DNA of 64,000 nucleotides, taken from NCBI RefSeq assembly GCF_021390495.1, contig NZ_JAJEJP010000001.1:620001-684000 (forward strand), in the 5' to 3' direction. This document shows, piece after piece, positions 47,275 to 56,800 of the stretch (the stretch's first letter is position 1; the number at the start of each line of letters is the position of its first letter). The stretch comes from Paraburkholderia sp. ZP32-5 (GTDB lineage: Bacteria; Pseudomonadota; Gammaproteobacteria; Burkholderiales; Burkholderiaceae). The position numbers and the translations under genes are program-made. The notes under the pieces are model-generated. The model had not been told where the DNA came from, ran no database searches, and was given only the letters and a program-made list of their open reading frames with translations.

Positions 47275-48936
47275 ATGGCAAAAGAGAAGGGCGACAAAAA
47301 GCGCTCGGAGGCACAGGCAGCGCAAGCCGTGCTGAGCCCGTTCGAACTGAAGGACGAACTGATCAAGGCCGCCGGCGGCGGCGCGGTCGAGCGCCCGGCG
47401 AATGCCGCGATGCTCAACGCGGGCCGCGGCAATCCGAACTTTCTCGCGACGATTCCGCGTCACGGCTTCTGGCAGCTCGGCCTGTTTGCAATGCGCGAGT
47501 CCGAGCGCTCGTTCGCGTATATGCCCGAAGGCGTCGGCGGCTTTCCGCGCCGCGACGGTCTGGAGGAGCGCTTCGATCTGTTCCTGCGCGAAAACCGCGG
47601 CGTGCCCGGCATCGACTTTCTGCGCGGCGCGGTGTCGTACGTGCGCGACCAGTTGGGGCTGTCGGCCGGCGACTTCCTGTATGAAATGTGCGAAGGCATT
47701 CTGGCGTCGAACTACCCGGTGCCCGACCGCATGCTGAAGCTGTCGGAGATCATCGTCGGGCAGTATCTGCGCCGCGAGATGATCGGCAAGCATCCGTTCG
47801 TCGGCGAGTTCGACATCTTCGCGGTGGAAGGCGGCACCGCGGCGATGACGTACATCTTCAACACGATGCGCGAGAATCATCTGATCAAGCCGGGCGATAC
47901 GATCGCGCTCGGCATGCCGATCTTTACGCCGTACATCGAGATTCCGCGCCTGAACGACTATCAGTTGAACGTCGTGAATCTCGAAGCCGATGTCGCGAGC
48001 GGCTGGCAGTACTCGAAGAAGGAACTCGACAAGCTGCGCGATCCGAAGGTGAAGGCGTTCTTCCTCGTCAATCCGAGCAATCCGCCGTCGGTGAAGATCG
48101 ACGACGCGAGCCTCGAACACATCGCCGCGATCGTCGAAGAACGGCCCGATCTGATCCTGCTGACGGACGACGTGTACGGCACGTTCGCCGATAACTTCGT
48201 GTCGCTGTTCGCGCTCGCGCCGAAGAACACGATCCTCGTGTACTCGTACTCGAAGTATTTCGGCGCGACCGGCTGGCGTCTCGGCGTGGTCGCCACGCAT
48301 CGCGACAACGTGCTCGACCGGCTGATCGGCGCGTTGCCGGCCGACGCGAAGAAGCAGCTGCATCACCGCTACGAGTCGATCACGACCGAGCCCGACAAGC
48401 TCAAGTTCATCGACCGGCTGGTGGCCGACAGCCGCACGGTCGCGTTGAATCACACAGCCGGACTATCGACGCCGCAGCAGGTGCAGATGGTCCTGTTTTC
48501 GCTGTTCTCGCTGATGGACACGCCCGACGCATACAAGTGCGCGTTGAAGCGGCTGATCCGCAAGCGCAAGCAGGCGCTCTACGAAGAGGTCGGCATCTCG
48601 TTCGACGACGACGATCCGAACCAGGTCGACTACTACACGATCGTCGATATCGAGTTCCTCGGCGAGAGGGCGTATGGGCGCGAGTTCGTCGACTGGCTGC
48701 TGGTGAACACCGAGCCGTCCGAGCTGCTGTTCCGGCTCGCGCGCGAGGCGCGCGTCGTGCTGCTGCCGGGGCGCGGTTTCGGCACGCAGCATCCGTCGGG
48801 GCGCGTGTCGCTCGCCAATCTGAACGAGTCCGACTATCGCAAGATCGGCCGCGCGATGCGCAAGCTGATCGAGGAGTACGTCGAGCGCTTCAACGCGGCG
48901 ACCGGCAAGAAGCTCGACAAGACCCGCGTGAAGTAA
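47275..48936 (+). CDS. aspD: Aspartate 4-decarboxylase / aspartate aminotransferase
   Basis: 553 residues, the usual size of the dodecameric AspD. It is a PLP enzyme that converts L-aspartate to L-alanine + CO2 (with transaminase side activity). The PLP lysine is in YSYSKYFGATGWRLG; the N-terminal extension (residues ~1-60, NAGRGNPNFLATIPRHGFWQLG) is specific to this family. GGAG precedes ATG 47275. It is the third gene behind two AspT antiporters; proton consumption by decarboxylation plus Asp/Ala exchange yields energy and acid resistance. Confidence 0.95.
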   Translation: MAKEKGDKKRSEAQAAQAVLSPFELKDELIKAAGGGAVERPANAAMLNAGRGNPNFLATIPRHGFWQLGLFAMRESERSFAYMPEGVGGFPRRDGLEERFDLFLRENRGVPGIDFLRGAVSYVRDQLGLSAGDFLYEMCEGILASNYPVPDRMLKLSEIIVGQYLRREMIGKHPFVGEFDIFAVEGGTAAMTYIFNTMRENHLIKPGDTIALGMPIFTPYIEIPRLNDYQLNVVNLEADVASGWQYSKKELDKLRDPKVKAFFLVNPSNPPSVKIDDASLEHIAAIVEERPDLILLTDDVYGTFADNFVSLFALAPKNTILVYSYSKYFGATGWRLGVVATHRDNVLDRLIGALPADAKKQLHHRYESITTEPDKLKFIDRLVADSRTVALNHTAGLSTPQQVQMVLFSLFSLMDTPDAYKCALKRLIRKRKQALYEEVGISFDDDDPNQVDYYTIVDIEFLGERAYGREFVDWLLVNTEPSELLFRLAREARVVLLPGRGFGTQHPSGRVSLANLNESDYRKIGRAMRKLIEEYVERFNAATGKKLDKTRVK

Positions 48937-49025
48937 CTGTACCGGTACGTCGGGCGGTACGGTCATGTGCGACGCGCGGCGCGCAAAGTCTTGCGCAATC
49001 GCGCGGTTCGGTGAATGATCGGACG

Positions 49026-49066
49026 ACGGCCTCGCTGGCTTAACCGCCACGAGGCCGTTCTTTCCT
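49026..49066 (+). terminator. Terminator after aspD
   Basis: ACGGCCTCG/CGAGGCCGT arms (49026-49034, 49050-49058) are extended inward by TGGC/GCCA with one bulged base. A T/C-rich tail (TCTTTCCTTT) follows. It lies 27 bases before the aminotransferase start, so that gene likely depends on read-through or a promoter inside this short gap. Confidence 0.7.
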
Positions 49067-49093
49067 TTGCGCCCGAATCTTCACGTACCCATC

Positions 49094-50317
49094 ATGCCGA
49101 TTTCCACTGCTCATTCCGTCGCTTCCTCCGTGCCCTGTCCGGTTGTCGAATCGCTCGACGCCATCCTTCCCGAAGAACCGCTGCTGATGATGGGCGCCGG
49201 TCCCGTGCCGATCCCCGCCGCGGTCGCGAAGGCCAATGCGATCGTGATCAACCATCTGGGCGGCACGATGGCGAAGGTGGTCAATCAGGTGAAGACGATG
49301 GCGCGCTACGTGTTCCAGACGCAGTCGAAATGGGTGCTCGGCGTCGCGGGACCGGGATCGGGCGCGATGGAGATGGCGATCTCCAATCTCGCGTGGCAAG
49401 GCACGCGCATGCTGTGCATCAAGAACGGCTTCTTCAGCGACCGCATGGGCGAGATGGGCCGGCGCGTCGGCGCAAGCGTGAGCATGCTCGAAGTCGCGGA
49501 CCGTACCGTCGCGAGTCTCGACCAGGTGGCCGAGGCGATTCGCCGCGAGCGTCCCGAGGTCGTCACCGTCGTGCAGGGCGAGACCTCGAACACCGTGTGG
49601 AACCATCATCTGAAAGATATCGCCGCGCTCGCGAAGGAAGCGGGCGCGCTCGTGATCGTCGATGCGGTCTGCACGCTGAGCACGATGCCGCTCGAAATGG
49701 ACGCGTGGGGCATCGACGCGGTGATTACCGGTGGGCAGAAGGGCTTGTCGTCGATTCCGGGCGTGTCGCTGATCGCGTTTTCCGATGCGGCGTGGGCGCG
49801 CGTCAAGGGCCGTACGGTGCCGAATACGCACTGGTGTCTCGATGCGTCACTCGCCGAAAACTTCTGGCACAACGCCGGCTATCACTACACGGCGCCGGTG
49901 TCGGGCGTGCTCGCGCTGCACGAGGCGCTGCGGCTCGTGTGCGCCGAGACGCTGGAAAAGCGCTTCGCGCGCCATCTGAAGTGTTCGCTCGCGCTGCAGC
50001 AAGGCGTCAGCGCAATGGGCCTGCAACTGTATGCGCCGGAGAACTGCCGGCTCAATTCGGTGGTCGGCATCGAGGTGCCGGGCGGCCTGAGTCCCGCCGA
50101 TGTCTGCGCGCATATCTCGCGGCAGCATCAGGTGGAGATTTCCGGCTCGTTCGGTTTGCCGATCGTGCGGATCGGCCAGATGGGCGAGCAGTGCCGCGAG
50201 CACAACCTGTTTCGCACCGTGCACGCGCTCGGCCGCACGATGGTCGATCTGGGCGTGAAGGTCGATCTGCCGGCGGGCGTCGCGGCACTCGAACGCGGCT
50301 TGTCGGAAGGCAAGTAG
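49094..50317 (+). CDS. Alanine-glyoxylate-type PLP aminotransferase (class V)
   Basis: 407 residues from ATG 49094. A class V aminotransferase with the PLP lysine in GGQKGLSSIPGVS, preceded by DAVCTLSTMPLEMDAWGIDAVI, the cofactor Asp. It resembles alanine--glyoxylate / (S)-ureidoglycine--glyoxylate aminotransferases and 2-aminoethylphosphonate-type relatives. Next to aspD, which produces alanine, an alanine-using glyoxylate transaminase is the simplest reading. The substrate is inferred. A GCCGGCACCG/CGGTGCCGGC hairpin follows (50326-50364). Confidence 0.82.
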   Translation: MPISTAHSVASSVPCPVVESLDAILPEEPLLMMGAGPVPIPAAVAKANAIVINHLGGTMAKVVNQVKTMARYVFQTQSKWVLGVAGPGSGAMEMAISNLAWQGTRMLCIKNGFFSDRMGEMGRRVGASVSMLEVADRTVASLDQVAEAIRRERPEVVTVVQGETSNTVWNHHLKDIAALAKEAGALVIVDAVCTLSTMPLEMDAWGIDAVITGGQKGLSSIPGVSLIAFSDAAWARVKGRTVPNTHWCLDASLAENFWHNAGYHYTAPVSGVLALHEALRLVCAETLEKRFARHLKCSLALQQGVSAMGLQLYAPENCRLNSVVGIEVPGGLSPADVCAHISRQHQVEISGSFGLPIVRIGQMGEQCREHNLFRTVHALGRTMVDLGVKVDLPAGVAALERGLSEGK

Positions 50318-50838
50318 AGGAACCGGCCGGCACCGGCCGACCCTCGCGGGGTTGCGGTGCCGGCTGCTACGCGCTGGTGGTGACGGATAACGCGTCATGC
50401 AACGCGCGATGCAAGCACCCTGTAATTGAGGTTATCGCCGGGCGTCTCGCTTCTGCTTCGTGCGTTGGCGTATGCCAAACGTTTGCTAAGGGCCTTCTAG
50501 CGCCAGATATCCGCTTTATTCACGCAGTTTATTATTCATTCCGGATTTTCAGAATCATTTCAACGGGAATGCGGCACTGTTAAATAGTGCACGATCTAAA
50601 TATCAGTATTAATACCGCTAAAGTCTTTTGGCCGGCTGCCGTAATACGGTGAAATATAGAGTTGTTAGTGATGACTGCCAACGCGACGATGCGTCATAAT
50701 CCGCTTCCTGAGCCAATCTCCCTCTCCACGTATTCAAAAATACCTCATCCGGAGGGGTGAGATTTTTAATGCGGTATATTTTCCCGTTTTTACTGTCTCG
50801 CGCCAAAGCATTCAAAGAATAATTCGAGGTTGTTATTT
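50318..50838. other. AT-rich leader of the adhesin gene
   Basis: About 520 bases; 50480-50838 is markedly AT-rich against a GC-rich background. It holds a CCGTAATACGG palindrome (50639-50649) and the hairpin listed separately. A 65-codon minus-strand ORF (50618-50815) has no support. GAGG lies nine bases before the adhesin ATG. Confidence 0.5.
50736..50767. terminator. Terminator-like hairpin in the adhesin leader
   Basis: AAAAAT-(AC)-CTCATCC-GGAG-GGGTGAG-ATTTTT: seven paired GC-rich positions (one wobble) with A/T flanks that also pair. It lies ~71 bases ahead of the adhesin start, so it could attenuate transcription into the operon. Confidence 0.5.
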
Positions 50839-53800
50839 ATGAATCACGCATATCGGCTGATCTGGAATCAGGTTTATCAGAGCTGGGTGGCGGTTTCGGA
50901 GGTTGCCCGGGGTCGAAGCAAGGGCTCGGGGCGCAAGCTGGTGATGGCGGCACTGTCGCTGTCGGCGGTCGGTGCGCATGCCGCGCCGGGTGGCGGCCAG
51001 GTCGTGTCGGGAAGCGGCAGTATCAGCCGTAACGGAGCGACGACCACGATCACGCAGTCGAGTTCGACGCTGTCGGTGAACTGGAACAGCTTCAACATCG
51101 CGCCGAAAGAGACGGTCACGTTCGTGCAGCCGACGGCGTCGTCGATCGCGGTGAACCGCATCTTCGACACGAGCGGCACGCGCATTCTCGGCAAGCTGAA
51201 CGCCAACGGCCAGGTGTTCCTGATCAACCCGAACGGGATCCTGTTCGGCAAGGGCGCGCAGGTCAACGTCGGCGGGCTGGTCGCATCGACGCTCGACGTG
51301 AATGACGCGAGCCTCGGCAGCGGCAAGCTGAGCTTCAGCGGCAACGGCACCGGCAGCGTGATCAACCAAGGCGCGATCACCGCGGCCAACGGCGGCTACG
51401 TGGCGCTGCTCGGCAATCACGTCGGCAACGAAGGGACGATCGTCGCGAAGCTGGGCACCGTCGCATTGGGCGCGGGCAGCGCGGTGACACTCACTTTCGG
51501 CGGCAGCAGCCTCGTCAGCATGCAGGTGGACCAGAGCACGCTGAACAATCTCGCGGAGAACGGCGGGCTGATCCAGGCCGACGGCGGCATCGTGCTGATG
51601 ACGGCGGGCGCCAAGGATGCGCTGCTGGCGAGCGTGGTGAACAGCACCGGAGTGATCGAGGCGCGCACGGTCGAGAACCACGACGGCAAGATCACGCTGC
51701 TGGGCGGCATGGCGGCGGGGCAGGTGAACGTCGGTGGCACGCTCGACGCGAGTGCGCCGAACGGCGGCAACGGCGGCTCGATCGAGACGAGCGCCGCGAC
51801 GGTGAAGGTGGCGCCGGACGCGACGATCACGACGCGGGCGCCGGACGGACTGACCGGCTCATGGCTGATCGACCCGACCGACTTCACGGTGGCTGCGAGC
51901 GGCGGCGACATGACCGGAGCGGCACTGAGCACGGCGCTCAACAACAACAGCGTGCAACTGCAGAGCACGTCGGGCGGCAGCGCCGGCAGCGGCAACATCA
52001 ACATCGACGACACGGTGAGCTGGGGCGCGGCAACGACGCTAACGCTGACCGCGCTCGCCAACATCAACATCAACCAGAGCATCACCGCGACGAACGCGAA
52101 CGGCAAGCTGGCGCTGCAGTACGGCATGGGCGCGGTGAACGCGGGTAATACCGCGACCTACAACGTCAATGCGCCGGTGAACCTGCAGGCGGGCAACAAC
52201 TTCAGCACGCAGCTCGGCAGCAACGGCGCGGTCACCCAGTTCAAGGTGATTACGAGCCTCGGCAACGCGGGCAGCACAACCGGCACGGACCTGCAGGGCG
52301 TCAACGGCAATCTGGGCGGCAATTTCGTGCTGGGCGCCAATATCGACGCGAGTGCGACGTCGGGCTGGAACAGCGGGCAGGGGTTCGTGCCGATCGGGTC
52401 GTATATCTCGCCGTTCACCGGCGTGTTCGACGGGCTCGGGCACACGATCAGCAACCTGACCATCGCGCGGCCGAACGACATGTACATCGGCCTTTTCGGG
52501 CAGGTGGGGGCGCCGAACGGCGCCGGTGTCGTCACCGGCAGCGTGATCCGCAACGTCGGGCTCGTGAACGGGTCCATCGTCGGGGAGAGCTATGTGGGCG
52601 GGCTGGTCGGGCAGAACTACGGCACGATCAGTCATAGCTATGCGACGGCCAATGTGGCGACGAGCGGCGGGCCGAGCGGCGGGGGCGTCATAGGCGGACT
52701 GGTCGGCGCGAACGGGACGTACAGCTATAAGACCGGCAGCATCGACAACAGCTATGCCGGTGGTACGGTCGGCGGCGGTAATGGATTTACCTCGGATGTC
52801 GGCGGGCTGGCCGGATTGAATTACGGCACGATCACCAACAGCCATGCGCTCGGCGCGGTGAGTTCGCCTGGTTTCAATATCGGCGGACTGGTCGGCATCA
52901 ATGCAGGCACCATCTCGCGGAGCTTCGCAACCGGCAACGTGAACATCGATGCCGCCGACGATGAGGCTTCCAACGTCGGCGGGCTGGTCGGCTTCAACGG
53001 CAGCCAATCGTTCGGCGGCGGCTCCGGACCGACCAGTACGATTTCGGAAAGCTACGCGATCGGCAACGTGGGTTCGGCGCAGGCCAGCGACATGGGGTTC
53101 GTTGGCGGGCTGGTCGGCTACAACTATTCGTCTTTATCTTCCGGCGCGACCGTTACCAACAGTTTCGCGCTCGGCAGCGTCACCGGGGCGGCGTATGTCG
53201 GCGGACTGGTTGGCGGCAACAGCGGCGCCACCATCTCGAATAGCTACGCCGCCGGCAGAGTCACCGGAGGGTCCGATTCGGGCGGAATTACCTCGACGAG
53301 TTCGTCCCTTCCTCCCGGACTGATCACGAACAGCTACTGGAACACCACGACGACCGGCCTGACGTCATCGGCCACGGCATCCGGCGGTGGCGGGCTGACC
53401 TCGACGCAGGCGCGAAGCCAGAGCAGCTTCGCCAGCTGGGATTTTCCGAATACATGGGAAATGGGCAGCAACGGCCCGATCCTGACGCGGCTCGCGACCG
53501 TCGTAACGGTGACGCCCACCGCCAGCAGCTCGAACGTCACGTACAACGGCAGCGCCTATTCCGGCGGCTTCACCTATACGAGCTCGTTCGGCGGCAGCCC
53601 GCTGAGCGGCACGGCCACCTACGCCGGGGCCGCCACGCAAAGTGCGACCAACGCGGGCAACTACGCGATCACGATGAGCGGGCTCAGCACGATCGACCCT
53701 GAATTCACGATCGTGTATGCGAGCGGCACGCTGACCATCAACCCGAAGGCCGTGACGGTGACGGGCACGAGCGCGAGCGGCAAGGTGTACGACGGCACCA

Positions 53801-56800
53801 CGACCGCGCAGGTCTCCGGCGGCACGGTGTCGGGCCTGATCGGAGCCGATGCGGGCACGGTGGTACTGACGCAATCGGGCACGTTCGTGTCGCCGAACGC
53901 CGGCACGAACGTCGGCGTGACCATGACGGATGCGCTGAGCGGCACCGGGGCCAGCAATTATGTGATCACGCAGCCGACCGGCGTCACCGCGACCATCACG
54001 CCGGCCACGGTGACGGTCACGGGCACGACCGTCGGCGACAAGGTGTACGACAGCACGACCGCGGCAACGGTGAGTGGCGGCGCGATCTCCGGCCTGATCG
54101 GCGCCGATGCGGGCACGGTGACGCTGACGCAGTCGGGCACGTTTGCGTCGAAGGACGTCGGCACCGGCATCGGCGTGACGCTGTCGGGACTGTTGAGCGG
54201 CACGAATGCGAGCAACTATGTGGTGGTGGAGCAGACCGGCCTTACCGCGAACATCACGCCGGCCACGCTGACCGTGACGGGCGCGAGCGCAAACAACAAG
54301 GTCTACGACGGTACGACAGACGCGACGTTTACGGGCGGCACACTGGTCGGCGTGCTCGGTTCGGACTCGGTGTCGCTGACGCAGTCGGGCACGTTCGCGT
54401 CGAAGAACGTGGGCACGGGCATCGGCGTAACTGCGGCGGATACGCTCGCCGGCACCGACGCGGGCAACTACGTGATCGTGCAGCCCACGTCTTTCAGCGC
54501 CAACATCACGCCGGCCACGCTGACCGTGACGGGCACGAGCGCGAGCGACAAGGTGTACGACGGTACGACGACAGCCACGCTGACGGGAGGCACGCTGTCG
54601 GGCCTGTTCGGCTCGGACTCGGTGACATTGACGCAGTCGGGCACGTTCGCATCGAAGAACGTCGGCACAGGTATCGGTGTGACCGCGGCGGATTCGCTGG
54701 GCGGCACCGACGCGAGCAACTACGTGATCGCGCAGCCCACGTCTCTCAGTGCCAACATCACGCCGGCCACCTTGACGGTGACGGGCACGACCACCGCGAG
54801 CGACAAGGTGTACGACGGCACGACCTCGGCGACGCTGAGTGGCGGCACGCTGTCGGGTCTGATCGGTTTGGACTCGGTGACGCTGACGCAGTCGGGCACG
54901 TTCGCATCGAAGAACGTCGGCACGGGTATCAGCGTGACCGCGGCGGACTCGCTCGGTGGCACCGATGCCGGCAACTACGTGATCGCGCAGCCCACGGGTG
55001 TTCTTAGCGCCAACATCACGCCCGCCACGTTGACCGTGACGGGCACGAGCGCGAACAACAAGGTGTACGACGGCACGACGACGGCCACGCTGACGGGCGG
55101 CACGCTGTCGGGCCTGATCGGCTCGGACTCGGTGACGTTGACGCAGTCGGGCACGTTCGCATCGAAGAACGTCGGCAACGGCATCGGCGTGACCGCGGCG
55201 GACTCGCTGGCCGGCACTGACGCAGGCAACTACGTGATTACGCAGCCCACGTTTCTGAGCGCCGACATCACGCCGGCGACCTTGACTGTGACGGGCACGA
55301 GCGCGAGCAACAAGGTGTACGACGGCACGACGGCTGCAACGCTGAGCGGTGGCACGCTGTCGGGCCTGTTCGGTTCGGACTCGGTGACGCTGACGGAGTC
55401 GGGAACGTTCGCGTCGAAGAACGTGGGTAACGGCATCGGCGTGACCGCGACGGATGCGCTGGCCGGCACCGACGCCGGCAATTACGTGATCGCGCAGCCC
55501 ACGTCGCTGAGCGCCAACATCACGCCGGCCACGCTGACCGTGACCGGCACGAGCGCGAGCAACAAGGTCTACGACGGTACGACGGCGGCCACATTGAGCG
55601 GCGGCACGCTGTCGGGCCTGATCGGTTCGGACTCGGTGACGCTGACGCAATCGGGCACGTTCGCATCGAAGAACGTCGGCACGGGCATCGGCGTAACTGC
55701 GGCGGACTCGCTCGGTGGCACCGATGCCGGCAACTACGTGATCGCGCAACCGACCGGCGTTACCGCCGACATCACGCCGGCCACGCTGACGGTGACCGGC
55801 ACGAGCGCGAGCAACAAGGTGTACGACGGCACGACCACGGCAACGCTGAGCGGCGGCACGCTGTCGGGCCTGATCGGTTCGGATTCGGTGACATTGACGC
55901 AGGCGGGTACGTTCGCAACGAAGAACGTCGGCGCGGGCATCGACATTACTGCATCGGACGCGCTGACCGGCACGGACGCCGGCAACTACGTGATCGCGCA
56001 GCCCACGTCTCTCAGCGCGAATATCACGCCGGCCACGCTGACGGTGACAGGCTCGAGTGCGAGCAACAAGGTCTATGACGGCACGACGGCTGCAACGCTG
56101 AGCGGCGGCACGCTATCCGGCGTGATCGGTTCGGACTCGGTGACGCTGACGCAGTCGGGCACGTTCGCATCGAAGAACGTCGGTAACGGCATTGGCGTGA
56201 CCGCGGCGGACACTCTCGGCGGCGGGGACGCGGGCAACTATGTGCTCACGCAGCCTACGGGTGCCCTCAGCGCCGACATCACGCCGGCTACGTTGACGGT
56301 GACGGGTACGAGCGCGAGCAACAAGGTCTATGACGGCACGACAGCGGCGACACTGAGTGGCGGCACGCTGTCGGGCCTGATCGGCTCGGACTCGGTGACA
56401 TTGACGCAAGCGGGTACGTTTGCATCGAAGAACGCGGGCAACGGTATCAGTGTGAACACAGCGGATACGCTGGCCGGCACGGACGCGGGCAACTACGTGA
56501 TCGCGCAACCGACCGGCGTGACCGCTGACATCACGCCGGCCACGCTGACGGTGACGGGCACGAGCGCAAGCAACAAGGTGTATGACGGCACGACATCGGC
56601 GACGCTGAGTGGCGGCACGCTGTCGGGCCTGATCGGCTCCGACTCGGTGACATTGACGCAATCAGGCACGTTCGCATCGAAGAACGTCGGCAACGGCATC
56701 GACATAACCGCATCGGACGCGTTAACCGGCACCGACGCAGGCAACTACGTGATCGCGCAGCCCACGTCTCTCAGCGCCAACATCACCCCGGCCTCCTTGA

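Noticed and set aside
50618..50815. 65-codon ORF in the adhesin leader, minus strand
   Set aside because: AT-rich, overlaps the hairpin, and lacks a ribosome site or recognisable sequence.
53365..55749. 794-codon ORF on the strand opposite the adhesin repeats
   Set aside because: It is the complementary frame of the tandem YDG units; its composition (Arg/His/Ala-rich, repetitive) is a by-product of GC-rich codon use.
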